A DNA stretch of 64,000 nt from Lachnospiraceae bacterium (GTDB lineage Bacteria > Bacillota > Clostridia > Lachnospirales > Lachnospiraceae), in contig CABJBM010000016.1 in the NCBI GenBank assembly GCA_902363835.1, forward strand, positions 62,001 through 126,000. The letters run 5' to 3'. Numbering within the stretch: the first letter of the stretch is position 1; every line of letters begins with the position of its first letter. The notes under the pieces are model-generated. The model had not been told where the DNA came from. It saw nothing but the letters and a program-made list of their open reading frames with translations, and searched no databases. The position numbers and the translations under genes were made by a program. Positions 45,346-54,163 of the stretch are shown here, piece by piece.

Positions 45346-46653
45346 CTAACGGTTTTCATTCAATACTTTTATAGCTTCTCCAAGCTGGTTGTCTTCGCTA
45401 TGCTCTATTTTGATCTTGGTTTTTAAATCCTCATTCAAATCAACTGCAACATCCGGCTCCAGACCCTTTCCATGAAGGTCAAAGCCGCTTGGGGTATAGT
45501 AATGGGCAACTGTCATCTTAATGGCCGTACCATGGTCAAGAGGAAACAGCGTCTGAACAATTCCCTTTCCAAAGGTCTTTGTTCCCACCAGCTTTGCCCT
45601 ATCATAAGCTTTAAGAGCTCCGGAAAATACTTCGGAAGCGCTGGCTGACTGCCCGTTGACTAAAACAGCTATTGGTACGTCTACTTTATGGCCGTCAGAG
45701 GCGTAATACTGTTCCCCTTCTCCGTTTTTATCCGCCATATAAACAAGAAGCGTTTTATTCTTCTTGGTTCTTACCAGATTAGGATCTCCCTGGGTCACTA
45801 AATCGTCAGGAAGAATGTAATCCAGCATGGAAACTACTGCATCCACGACTCCTCCCGGATTATTTCTCAAATCCACGATCATTTTCTCCATGCCCTGTTT
45901 TTCCAGATCATCAATGGCGCTCTTAAACTGGCCCGCTGTAACCGTATCAAACTGGCTGACCGATATATATCCGATATTGTCTGCCAGCATTTCATGCTCA
46001 ACAGTAGGAACCGTGATCTGACGCCTTTCCATGGTCATATCAATGTAGGCTCCTGTGTCCGGACGAAGAACTGTGACCGTTACCGACGTTCCTTCCGCCC
46101 CTTTGATGTGATCCTTTACCACCAGCTCTAAATCCATGCCGGTCACTTCCTCATCGCCCACCTTATAGATTAAGTCGCCGGGCAGCATTCCTGCTTCAGC
46201 TCCGGGCGTTCCTTCAAAGACCTTTGTCACCGTAATGATTCCAGTAGCAGCACTCTGGCTGACCATAACTCCGATCCCGCAATATTCTCCGGCAGTATCC
46301 TCCATCAGCTTCTCATATTCGTCTGCAGTATAGTAAACCGTATAAGGATCCTCCAATCCATAGAGCATTCCCTTATATATCCAGTCTTCCACATTTTTTG
46401 TATTTTCATCAAAAAGATAATACTTATCAATCACGCTCTGGATCGTCTGGATCTTGTTCATGATCCGGTTCATATCCAGATTGCCTTCCTGGTTTTCCGC
46501 CTGGGCGGATTCGGCTGCCTGACCTTTTCCGTCAATCGCAGCTCTCCCGATCAGAAAGATCCCCAAAGACATTCCCACAATAACAAGACCTGCCAATGTG
46601 GTCAGAAGCGCTCCTACTAGGGCACCCTTCCAAAATTTATTCTTACTTTCCAC
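45346..46653 (-). CDS. ctpA: Carboxy-terminal processing protease (S41, CtpA-like)
   Basis: 435 residues, GTG start with AGGAGA 7 bases upstream. One N-terminal transmembrane helix (ALVGALLTTLAGLVIVGMSLGIFLI begins near residue 11), a PDZ domain (IGVMVSQSAATGIITVTKVFEGTPGAEAGMLPGDLIYKVGD), then the S41 protease domain with the Ser in NGQSASASEVFSGAL and the Lys in VGTKTFGKGIVQ as catalytic dyad. Cleaves exported proteins. It is last in an ftsE-ftsX-(broken M23)-ctpA cluster, an order common in clostridia. Confidence 0.93.
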   Translation of the reverse strand: MESKNKFWKGALVGALLTTLAGLVIVGMSLGIFLIGRAAIDGKGQAAESAQAENQEGNLDMNRIMNKIQTIQSVIDKYYLFDENTKNVEDWIYKGMLYGLEDPYTVYYTADEYEKLMEDTAGEYCGIGVMVSQSAATGIITVTKVFEGTPGAEAGMLPGDLIYKVGDEEVTGMDLELVVKDHIKGAEGTSVTVTVLRPDTGAYIDMTMERRQITVPTVEHEMLADNIGYISVSQFDTVTAGQFKSAIDDLEKQGMEKMIVDLRNNPGGVVDAVVSMLDYILPDDLVTQGDPNLVRTKKNKTLLVYMADKNGEGEQYYASDGHKVDVPIAVLVNGQSASASEVFSGALKAYDRAKLVGTKTFGKGIVQTLFPLDHGTAIKMTVAHYYTPSGFDLHGKGLEPDVAVDLNEDLKTKIKIEHSEDNQLGEAIKVLNENR

Positions 46654-46675
46654 TGTTATTCTCCTATCTAGCTCA

Positions 46676-47110
46676 TTATGGGCTTGCGTATTTCACCGGA
46701 TTTACATAGCTGCCATTTGCCCTGATCTCGAAATGGAGATACGGCCTGCGGAACATCCGGCATAACCCACGTTTGCAATTACCTGCCCTGCCACACGTTC
46801 GGCCTGATACCAAAAGCCGGGAGCAGTGCATATAAACAGCATAAACACCTCCGCAATGAGGAATCATGATATATGCCGGCAGAATAACTGTATGTAGATG
46901 TGGCCTCTGTTCCTGGAAAAGGGGACTTGGGAGGCTTCCGGCCGCCAATATCTCAAGCATACCTGCTTAAGGGCGGGCAGAACCATATAAAATTAATATT
47001 CCCCATAGCAACCGTATTATACGTTTTCACGGTCTGCTTCACCGCTTTCCGCGCCTTTTCTTCCTTTTCCCGGTGTTTAACCGCCATAGTTTTATGCCGG
47101 TTCTCCAGGC
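46676..47110 (-). pseudogene. Decayed EnvC-like M23 peptidase (murein hydrolase activator) gene
   Basis: The minus strand keeps recognisable pieces in different frames. The end reads YLHFEIRANGSYVNPVKY, the usual C-terminus of M23/LytM domains (HLHFE-R-NG-YVNP). Before it, AVYMHCSRLLVS recalls the YAH-S-LLV strand, GNINFIWFCPP the FIWP entry to the domain, and EKEEKARKAVKQ the coiled coil that normally precedes. Stops and frame changes interrupt it, and little of the coiled-coil half is left. The slot between ftsX and ctpA is where clostridia encode the FtsEX-dependent activator, supporting the call. Confidence 0.8.
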
Positions 47111-47297
47111 AGCAATGATTTTTCAGCTGAGAAAAGCTTTCTGATCGGCCCTAATCTATTTTTCCTTAACTGGAAAGTTAGAATTTTTTCCTGGACCGGA
47201 TACGACTCTCCGGTATTTTTCTATCATATGCAGCAATGCTGCCGGTATATTCCCTGGGATAAAAACAGGATTCTTAAGTATTGGCAGACCTTCTGCC

Positions 47298-48206
47298 TTA
47301 TACCTTTAAATGCTTCCGGATGGTAAAGAAGCTTACAAAAAATCCGATTCCCACGCCAAGAGCCAGCGCCGTCACCGCCATATAGGGGAATATGGCTTCC
47401 ACGGGAAGGAACTGAAACAGCCCCGATAAGATACTGAACTTTGTAACCACATATTCAACTGTAGATCGGTACAGAAAATAAATGGCAATAAGAGGAATGG
47501 AGGCTCCCACCAGTCCGATGATGACCCCCTCCACCACAAAGGGCGCCCGGATCATGTAATTGGTTGCGCCAATTAATTTCATGATCTGGTTTTCATTCTT
47601 CCGAAAGGCCGCTGCCACGGAAATGGTATTGCTGATCAGGAATATGGCCACCGCCAATAAAACACCGATGATCAGCATGGAAAGAACTCCGATCACCTTA
47701 TTTAAGCTGTTCATCCCATCTGCCGCTGTCTTGGAATAATTGACCTTTCTCACACCGTCAATGGTCTTTAGCCAGTCCACAACCTGGTCCTGATCCACAA
47801 GGTCCTTTAAGAATATGGTATAAGAAGCTGAATTAGCCAGGGGATTGTCCTCCTCAAATCCTTCCGCAAGGTCCTGCATGTCACCGAAGTATTCCTGCTT
47901 TGCTTCCGCCCATGCCTCCTCTGCTGAGGTAAAGTTCACTTCCTTTACATCTTCTCTGGCTTTGATCTTATTGCCGATCTCCTTAATGGTGTTGGTATCC
48001 AGCCCTTCATTAAAAAACACCGTGATCCCCACCGTGCTTTCCGTATTCTTAATCACATACTGCACATTGATAACAATGGAGAAAAACAGGCAGAACAAAA
48101 AAATGCAGGCGGAAACCGTTGCAATGGAAGCCAGGGAAAACAAAATGTTCCTGCATATATTATTTACACCTTGCTTCAGGCAATACCAAAATGTACTAAT
48201 TCTCAT
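47298..48206 (-). CDS. ftsX: Cell-division ABC protein FtsX
   Basis: 302 residues, four transmembrane helices with a large extracellular loop after the first (residues about 50-170). With FtsE it forms a complex that turns on peptidoglycan hydrolases through an EnvC-like or PcsB-like partner. N-terminal FWYCLKQGVNNICRNILFSLASIATVS and the C-terminal helices match. Start is ATG 48206, overlapping the ftsE end by 11 bases; a longer frame to 48230 is disfavoured. Confidence 0.94.
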   Translation of the reverse strand: MRISTFWYCLKQGVNNICRNILFSLASIATVSACIFLFCLFFSIVINVQYVIKNTESTVGITVFFNEGLDTNTIKEIGNKIKAREDVKEVNFTSAEEAWAEAKQEYFGDMQDLAEGFEEDNPLANSASYTIFLKDLVDQDQVVDWLKTIDGVRKVNYSKTAADGMNSLNKVIGVLSMLIIGVLLAVAIFLISNTISVAAAFRKNENQIMKLIGATNYMIRAPFVVEGVIIGLVGASIPLIAIYFLYRSTVEYVVTKFSILSGLFQFLPVEAIFPYMAVTALALGVGIGFFVSFFTIRKHLKV

Positions 48207-48882
48207 ATGTATAACCGCCTTTTTTCTCATCGCTTATGATGGTTCCACGATCCATCACAATCACCCGTTTTTTCATCCGGTCCACAATTTCCTGGCTGTG
48301 AGTGACAACGATCACTGTTGTCCCCAGCTTATTGACCTCATTTAAGAGCTTCATAATCTCCATGGAGTTGTGGCCATCTAAGTTTCCGGTAGGCTCATCC
48401 GCCAACAGAATTTCCGGACGGTTAATCAAAGCCCTGGCAATGGCAACCCGCTGCTGCTCTCCGCCGGACAACTGCTGAGGAAAAAACTTGTATTTTGAAG
48501 AAAGTCCCACCATCTTAAGCATGGCGGGAACCGACTCTCTTATGCTCCTTGTGGATGCGCCGATCACCCTCTGTGCAAAAGCTACGTTTTCATAGACATT
48601 CCGGTCTTTTAACAGCCGGAAATCCTGGAAAACCATACCAAGCTTCCGCCGGTATTTGGGGATGAACTTTCTGGGCATCTTGCTTAAATTCATATCATTC
48701 ACAATGATTTTGCCGGTGGTAGGTTCCACTTCTTTTAACAGCATTTTTAAAAGCGTGGACTTACCCGAACCGCTGCGGCCAATGATGAACACGAATTCCC
48801 CATCCTCAATGGTTATGCTGATATTGCGCAGCGCCTTGTTTCCGGCCTCATATGTTTTGCTTACATTCCAAAGTTCAATCAT
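48196..48882 (-). CDS. ftsE: Cell-division ATP-binding protein FtsE
   Basis: 228 residues, ABC ATPase. Walker [10 protein letters not shown] near residue 36, signature [12 protein letters not shown] near 138, Walker [13 protein letters not shown] near 157, switch His in [10 protein letters not shown]. Partner of the overlapping ftsX. The ATG has AGAGGA upstream. Confidence 0.96.
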   Translation of the reverse strand: MIELWNVSKTYEAGNKALRNISITIEDGEFVFIIGRSGSGKSTLLKMLLKEVEPTTGKIIVNDMNLSKMPRKFIPKYRRKLGMVFQDFRLLKDRNVYENVAFAQRVIGASTRSIRESVPAMLKMVGLSSKYKFFPQQLSGGEQQRVAIARALINRPEILLADEPTGNLDGHNSMEIMKLLNEVNKLGTTVIVVTHSQEIVDRMKKRVIVMDRGTIISDEKKGGYTYEN

Positions 48883-48940
48883 TTCTGTCCTCTAAATTTT
48901 TGTGCTTTGATTACTTTTGCTTTTGGGGGAATGAGGGAGA

Positions 48941-48965
48941 TGAGGGCTGTTTATTGCAGCCCTCA
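48941..48965 (-). terminator. Hairpin after the PucR/CdaR-type regulator gene
   Basis: TGAGGGCTG pairs with CAGCCCTCA around a seven-base loop. No clear T-run follows on the minus strand, so termination is probable rather than sure. Confidence 0.5.
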
Positions 48966-48990
48966 ATCCCGTAAGTGCTCATAGCTTAGC

Positions 48991-50079
48991 TTAATAGTCC
49001 TGGTTCTCCATATATTTCATGTATTTTACTACCATCAGGGCAATCTTAAAGGTGATGGCGTCTTCAAATACACGCAGATCCAGGCCGGTGCTCTTCTGGA
49101 GCTTGTCCAGACGGTAGACCAGGGTGTTTCTGTGAATATAAAGCTGTCTGGATGTCTCAGACACGTTTAAGCTGTTCTCAAAGAATTTATTGATCGTTGT
49201 CAGAGTTTCTTCGTCAAAATCATCAGGAGACTTTCCGTCGAAAATTTCTTTGATAAACATGCGGCATAAGGGCAGCGGGAGCTGATAAATCAGACGGCCG
49301 ATTCCCAGTTTACTATAGGCAACCACATTTTTATTGCTGTAGAAAATCTTACCCACATCCATGGCCATCTTGGCTTCCTTATAAGATCTGGAAACCTCCT
49401 TGATCTCACTTACAATGGTACCAAAGGCCACATGGACCTGAGTCATTGCTTCTGTATTGAGCATATCCAAAACAGTATTTGCAGTCTTCTCTAAATCCTC
49501 GTAAGTCTCGCCTTCCTTTACCTCTTTCACAAGAATGATATTCTTCTCATCAACAGCGGTAACAAAATCTTTGGTTTTTGCGGCAAATAAATTGCGCACT
49601 GTCTCCAATGCATTTACATCTTTTTCATGTTGGGTTTCAATGATGAATACGACTCTCTTGATGTTTGTCTCAATATGAAGCTTCTTTGCCCGATTATAGA
49701 TGTCCACCAAAAGCAAGTTGTCAAGCAATAAGTTCTTAATGAAATTATCCTTGTCAAATCTTTCTTTATACGCAACCAGCAGGCTCTGGATCTGGAAAGC
49801 GGCCAGTTTGCCTACCATATACACGTCATCGCTTCCTCCCCTTGCGAGAAGAATGTATTCCAATTGGTGCTCATCTAACACTTTGAAAAACTGATATCCC
49901 TGGATCACCTGGCTGTCAGCCGGAGAATCCACGAACGCCAGGATTGAACTTTCATAATCTTCCGCATCAGGAAACGTGGTTGCCAGTACCTTTCCTTCTG
50001 TATCGCAAATACACAGATCAATTCTCGTAATCCCTTTTAATCCTTCAATGGTTGTTTGAAGTATCTGATTCGAAATCAT
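48991..50079 (-). CDS. PucR/CdaR-type transcriptional regulator
   Basis: 362 residues. An N-terminal sensor region (about 1-120; LCICDTEGKVLATTF and FFKVLDEHQLEYILLARGG) precedes a GGDEF-like degenerate region and a C-terminal helix-turn-helix (SLNVSETSRQLYIHRNTLVYRLDKLQKSTGLDLRVFEDA), as in sugar-diacid and purine catabolism regulators. AAAAGGAG precedes the ATG. It lies next to the sugar-ABC ATPase gene, separated by a terminator; carbohydrate control is a reasonable guess, not shown. Confidence 0.88.
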   Translation of the reverse strand: MISNQILQTTIEGLKGITRIDLCICDTEGKVLATTFPDAEDYESSILAFVDSPADSQVIQGYQFFKVLDEHQLEYILLARGGSDDVYMVGKLAAFQIQSLLVAYKERFDKDNFIKNLLLDNLLLVDIYNRAKKLHIETNIKRVVFIIETQHEKDVNALETVRNLFAAKTKDFVTAVDEKNIILVKEVKEGETYEDLEKTANTVLDMLNTEAMTQVHVAFGTIVSEIKEVSRSYKEAKMAMDVGKIFYSNKNVVAYSKLGIGRLIYQLPLPLCRMFIKEIFDGKSPDDFDEETLTTINKFFENSLNVSETSRQLYIHRNTLVYRLDKLQKSTGLDLRVFEDAITFKIALMVVKYMKYMENQDY

Positions 50080-50131
50080 GGCATATTCTCCTTTTTCGTA
50101 AATTTACCTTATTATATATTAAAGCAAAAAG

Positions 50132-50167
50132 AAAAAAAAAGCAAGCGGGTAGAATAACCGCTTGCTT
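50132..50167 (-). terminator. Terminator after the MsmX-like ATPase gene
   Basis: AAGCAAGCGG pairs with CCGCTTGCTT around a nine-base loop, followed by a run of nine T on the minus strand. Confidence 0.92.
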
Positions 50168-50182
50168 AAAATTTCATAAAAT

Positions 50183-51295
50183 TTAGTTTAAAACAACGAT
50201 TTCTGTATCTTTATCAAACACATGGATCTTTGTTAAGTCAAGAGCCAGCTTAATAGTATCGCCAGGTCTTGCTGTTGTACGAGGATTTACTCTTGCGGTA
50301 AAGTTCACATCTTCCACATCAAAGTATAAGTAAACTTCAGCACCTAACAGCTCGTAAACTCTGATGGTGGCATCAATAACACTTGCAGGGGAAGATTCAA
50401 GGAAAGCTTCCTCATCATGTAAATCTTCCGGACGAATGCCTAAGACTACGGTTTTTCCAATGTAACCGGCATCCTCTAACTTTTTCGCTTTTACTTCCGG
50501 AAGAGCGATTGTGTTTCCACCAAAGGTTAAAGTAACATCGCTTCCCTTTTTCGCTACGGAAGCTTCGATTAAGTTCATCTGAGGAGCTCCGATAAATCCG
50601 GCAACGAATTTATTGCCTGGCTTATCGTATAAGTTCTGAGGAGAGTCAACCTGCTGGATCACGCCATCCTTCATTACTACGATTCTGGTACCAAGGGTCA
50701 TAGCCTCTGTCTGGTCATGGGTTACGTAGACCATGGTCGCCTCAAGTCTCTGATGCAGTTTGGAGATCTCAATACGCATCTGGCCTCTCAGCTTGGCATC
50801 AAGGTTGGATAAAGGCTCATCCATTAAGAACACCTTTGGATTACGCACGATAGCACGTCCCATGGCAACACGCTGTCTTTGTCCACCGGATAAAGCCTTT
50901 GGCTTACGATCTAATAAATGCTCAAGGTCAAGGATTCTTGCGGCTTCATGAACCAGCCTGTCAATTTCGTCCTTTGGAGTTTTTCTCAGCTTCAGACCAA
51001 ATGCCATGTTATCAAATACAGTCATATGAGGATACAGAGCATAGTTCTGGAACACCATTGCAATATCCCTGTCTTTTGGTTCCACATCATTCATTAATTT
51101 CCCATCGATGTAAAGATCACCGGAAGAAATATCTTCCAGACCCGCAATCATACGAAGGGTTGTAGACTTACCACATCCGGATGGTCCTACGAAAATGACG
51201 AACTCTTTGTCAGCAATTTCCAGATTAAAATCCTTAACTGCTTCAAATCCGTTAGGATATTTCTTGACAATGTTTTTCAGTGATAAACTAGCCAT
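50183..51295 (-). CDS. Carbohydrate ABC importer ATPase, MsmX/UgpC type
   Basis: 370 residues. ABC domain: Walker A GPSGCGKST near residue 38, signature LSGGQRQRVAMG near 134, Walker B VFLMDEPLSNLD, then the C-terminal TOBE domain (IRPEDLHDE) typical of sugar importers. Start is ATG 51295 with AGGAGG upstream. It is a lone ATPase gene; MsmX-type proteins serve several sugar importers at once, and both importers in this window lack their own. Confidence 0.94.
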   Translation of the reverse strand: MASLSLKNIVKKYPNGFEAVKDFNLEIADKEFVIFVGPSGCGKSTTLRMIAGLEDISSGDLYIDGKLMNDVEPKDRDIAMVFQNYALYPHMTVFDNMAFGLKLRKTPKDEIDRLVHEAARILDLEHLLDRKPKALSGGQRQRVAMGRAIVRNPKVFLMDEPLSNLDAKLRGQMRIEISKLHQRLEATMVYVTHDQTEAMTLGTRIVVMKDGVIQQVDSPQNLYDKPGNKFVAGFIGAPQMNLIEASVAKKGSDVTLTFGGNTIALPEVKAKKLEDAGYIGKTVVLGIRPEDLHDEEAFLESSPASVIDATIRVYELLGAEVYLYFDVEDVNFTARVNPRTTARPGDTIKLALDLTKIHVFDKDTEIVVLN

Positions 51296-51618
51296 TTTAC
51301 TAATCCTCCTAAAAATAAAGTGTTTATTCTCTGATCTGAACCAGCAGCCCCCACAGCTGCGGTCCCCTGTTTCTGAAATAATCATACATGAATTGTTTTT
51401 CTTTTACCATATTGTTATTTACCAAAATCCATTTCGGCCTTTTGGCTAATTTGTATAACGGGTCAAAAAAATGACTGAAACGTCAAAATATCAAGAGAAC
51501 CGCTCTAATATTTCTGTCTATATTCGATAGGCTGGAGGTATTCCCCCGCTGTTTTAGTCAGAAACCACAAGACGGCGCCAATAATTTTGGCACCGTCTTG
51601 TAAACTTTATACGTGATA
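51296..51618. other. Upstream region of the ATPase gene
   Basis: 323 bp without a gene. A terminator lies at 51568-51600. The ATPase promoter should be here but I could not place matching -35 and -10 boxes with confidence. Confidence 0.6.
51568..51600. terminator. Hairpin after the methyltransferase gene
   Basis: CAAGACGGCGCCAA pairs with TTGGCACCGTCTTG (one mismatch). T-run is weak, so the stop signal may be inefficient. Confidence 0.65.
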
Positions 51619-52203
51619 TTATCGCTTTTTCACAAGAACGTTCAGCCATTTTACATCAGAATGACCAGAACGCACATCCTCTGTTTCCCAAAGCTTTACG
51701 ATCTCAAACCGGTCATTATCCCTTAAAACTTCAGTAATGGAATCCGCCGTAAAATCGCAGAAATACCGTTTCCCTCTGAATCCTTCAAAGTCTCCCAGTT
51801 TAAAAGACATATAAAGGATTCCCTTATCATTTAAGGCCCTTGCTATCTTTGTAAGAATGTCAGACAGTTCCTTTTTGGGAATATGAAGTAAGGATGCGCA
51901 GGCCCAGATTCCATCAAATACATTGTCAAAATCCATTTGTTCAAATGTCATCTGAAGCACTTCCAGGCCGGTATGGATCTCTGCCAGCTTACACATCTCC
52001 TCCGATGCATCAAGCGGCGTCACATCATATCCCAGTTCATAGAAAGTCAGACTGTCCCTGCCTGATCCGCATCCTAAATCCAGAATCGTATCACCTTCTT
52101 CCAGAAGATTCAGGAATTCCTTCATGACCCCTGACATATCCTGGTTCACTGTTTCTTCAAATTCCTTTGCTGCATACTTATTATAATAGTCTATCGAGTC
52201 CAA
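51619..52203 (-). CDS. Class I SAM-dependent methyltransferase
   Basis: 194 residues. SAM motif I ILDLGCGSGRDSLTF near residue 40, motif II region VTPLDASEEMC, motif IV WACASLLHIPKKELSDIL. Methylates an unknown acceptor. Start is TTG at 52203 with AGGAGG 6 bases upstream; no better ATG exists. It follows the S1-domain gene by 28 bases and may be cotranscribed. Confidence 0.88.
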   Translation of the reverse strand: MDSIDYYNKYAAKEFEETVNQDMSGVMKEFLNLLEEGDTILDLGCGSGRDSLTFYELGYDVTPLDASEEMCKLAEIHTGLEVLQMTFEQMDFDNVFDGIWACASLLHIPKKELSDILTKIARALNDKGILYMSFKLGDFEGFRGKRYFCDFTADSITEVLRDNDRFEIVKLWETEDVRSGHSDVKWLNVLVKKR

Positions 52204-52231
52204 AATAATCCTCCTGTTATCCTTTTACCCG

Positions 52232-53071
52232 TTATTTGATACTTTCAATTTTACTTTCCGTTATCTTGATTTTTCCTTCTTTCAGAAGATGTCCCACTGC
52301 CCGCTTAAACGCATTCTTGCTCATGGAAAACTCCCGCTTAATGGTTTCCGGCTCTGCCTTATCCGTAAACGGAAGGCTGCCGCCAAACTGGGTTTCTATG
52401 ATCTCAAGAACTTTGCCGGAATCCGCATCCATCTGAATATAGGCCTTCTGCCTTGGGCTTAAATCCAGTTTCCCGTCTTCTCTTACCTTGGTGACCCGAG
52501 CCGTTACCTCATCGCCTTCCCGGTAATTTTCAAAAACCTCCTTCCGGGGGATCAGCCCGTAAAATTTATGATCTACTGCTACAAAGGCTCCCAGGTTTTC
52601 ATTGATTTCATAAATAATCCCGGTCACCTGATCATCCTTCTTGTACGGCGACTGATTGCTCATGTAGGAATATACCCTCATGGTAGCAGCCAATCGCTTG
52701 CTTTTATCAATGTACAGGGCTGCCAGCACTTTCTCTCCCGGCCTTACCTTATGGGTCTGCTCCTTAAAAGGAAGAAGCAGATCCTTTTCAAGCCCCATGT
52801 CAAGAAATGCGCCGATCTTACCCACTTCTTTCACTTGAAGTACAGCGGTTTCACCTACCTGAAGTTTCGGTGCCGCTGTAGTGGCTATGAGCCGGTCCTC
52901 CGAATCCTTATAGATAAAAACAGGGATCCTGTCTCCGGGTCCTGTTCCCTCCGGAACCTGTTTCTTGGGCAGGAGCACGGAAACCTGGCTGTCAGCCTCC
53001 TCACCCACATATACGCCGAACTCCTTGACCCTCTGTACGACCAGGGTCTGCGTCTTTCCTAATTCTATCAT
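52232..53071 (-). CDS. S1-domain RNA-binding protein, CvfB-like
   Basis: 279 residues. Three S1-type barrels in order (VQRVKEFGVYVGEE near 12; VKEVGKIGAFLDMGLEKDLLLPFKEQ near 77; TGIIYEINENLGAFVAVDHKFYGLIPRKE near 155) then a C-terminal winged helix (SKNAFKRAVGHLLKEGKIKIT). CvfB-type proteins bind RNA and affect virulence or stress expression in staphylococci. Start is ATG 53071, one base after the thioesterase stop, with GAGAGGA upstream; the frame extends into that gene but is not used. Confidence 0.9.
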   Translation of the reverse strand: MIELGKTQTLVVQRVKEFGVYVGEEADSQVSVLLPKKQVPEGTGPGDRIPVFIYKDSEDRLIATTAAPKLQVGETAVLQVKEVGKIGAFLDMGLEKDLLLPFKEQTHKVRPGEKVLAALYIDKSKRLAATMRVYSYMSNQSPYKKDDQVTGIIYEINENLGAFVAVDHKFYGLIPRKEVFENYREGDEVTARVTKVREDGKLDLSPRQKAYIQMDADSGKVLEIIETQFGGSLPFTDKAEPETIKREFSMSKNAFKRAVGHLLKEGKIKITESKIESIK

Positions 53072-53072
53072 G

Positions 53073-53798
53073 TTACATCCTCTCTGTTGTTCCCCGCAGC
53101 CAGATGACTGCGTAAGCTGCTCCCCGCTCATCACACAGGGAAACGGTGTAGCCTTCCTCTGTCCGGCTTATACGGGGATAAACTGCATCTCCAAAGACTG
53201 CCGCTTTTTTATATTCCACTCTCAGTTCGGAAACCTCCATTTCATCAGGAAGTACCGCTCTGGCAATCTCTACATATTGAGCATTATTGACATGATGGTT
53301 TGTGTCAATATGATGCTTTCCGACGATGACCGGCTCCGCACTTTCGTACTCCTTTGGCACTTGGATCTTACGGGAAGCATAATCCATGGGAAGCTGTTTT
53401 TCCCCGCCGTTTCCATATCCCCGGATGTCTTCCGGTTCAATTTTCACAGGCCGTCCCTTTTCCGTATCAAACAGAAACCATACGGAGTTTGCCCTTACAA
53501 GGTACTCTCCGGTCTGATCACATATGGTAAAATTCCTATATCCGTAAAACCCTTTAAAGTCATAGGGCCAGGTACCCACTGTAATCTCCTCTCCCAGCAC
53601 GGGATAACGGTCTGCCACGATCTGCCAGGAGGAAAGCCACCATGCCTTATGATGGTCCGTTAAATAGGAAATCCCAAGGCCGTTATCCTCAGACTGAAAC
53701 GTAGAGCAATCCTGGAGGTAATTCATGATGCCTGTTAATGTCAGTCTTCCGCACTCATCTGTCTCACTGTAACGGACCCTGCTTCCAAATGTATACAT
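53073..53798 (-). CDS. Acyl-ACP thioesterase (hotdog fold)
   Basis: 241 residues, two tandem hotdog domains. Releases fatty acids from acyl carrier protein. First domain YSETDECGRLTLTGIMNYLQDCSTFQSE near residue 9 and the second with VGKHHIDTNHHVNNAQYVEIARAVLP near 165, whose Asn/His are the expected active-site residues. Start is ATG 53798 with AGAGGTG upstream; a longer frame to 53828 is not supported. Immediately followed by the S1-domain gene. Confidence 0.92.
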   Translation of the reverse strand: MYTFGSRVRYSETDECGRLTLTGIMNYLQDCSTFQSEDNGLGISYLTDHHKAWWLSSWQIVADRYPVLGEEITVGTWPYDFKGFYGYRNFTICDQTGEYLVRANSVWFLFDTEKGRPVKIEPEDIRGYGNGGEKQLPMDYASRKIQVPKEYESAEPVIVGKHHIDTNHHVNNAQYVEIARAVLPDEMEVSELRVEYKKAAVFGDAVYPRISRTEEGYTVSLCDERGAAYAVIWLRGTTERM

Positions 53799-53942
53799 TT
53801 CACACCTCTTATCAAAATTATATAACATTATAAAGCATTTTCATGCTCTTGTCCAGATAAACCCGTAAGATCACCGTGGAGGTTTTCGGAGAAATTCTAT
53901 CAAAAAGGAAAGTTTTAACAGGAACTTAACAATCTGCAATGC

Positions 53943-53971
53943 AAAAAACGGAACCCTTGAGGTTCCGTTTT
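53943..53971 (-). terminator. Terminator of tRNA-Gln copy 1
   Basis: AAAACGGAACC pairs with GGTTCCGTTTT around a short loop, five bases beyond the tRNA, with TTTTTTG following on the minus strand. Confidence 0.85.
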
Positions 53972-53975
53972 CAGA

Positions 53976-54048
53976 CTGGGCTACAAGGATTCGAACCTTG
54001 AAAATGACGGAGTCAGAGTCCGTTGCCTTACCATTTGGCGATAGCCCA
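53976..54048 (-). tRNA. tRNA-Gln (anticodon CTG), copy 1
   Basis: Acceptor TGGGCTA/TAGCCCA, D arm GCC/GGC, anticodon stem ACGGA/TCCGT with loop CTCTGAC (CTG), T arm CAAGG/CCTTG around TTCGAAT, discriminator G. The variable region is CATTTT, one base longer than in the copy at 63851-63922. CCA not encoded. Confidence 0.95.
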
Positions 54049-54065
54049 TCAATACAACAAGAGGA

Positions 54066-54094
54066 ATTATACAAGATTTTTCTACATTAGTCAA
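54066..54094 (-). promoter_or_regulatory. Promoter of tRNA-Gln copy 1
   Basis: TTGACT (54089-54094), 17 bases, perfect TATAAT (54066-54071) on the minus strand, 17 bases before the tRNA. Confidence 0.8.
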
Positions 54095-54163
54095 GTCTTT
54101 TTTAAGTTGATTTTTCTGCCGGCCATGAAAGGGTTACCGTTCATCCGGACGGCAGAAGAATTC

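Noticed and set aside
46676..46960. A 94-codon open frame as an intact gene
   Set aside because: Only its last part resembles an M23 C-terminus; the rest is out-of-frame remnant. Treated as part of the pseudogene.
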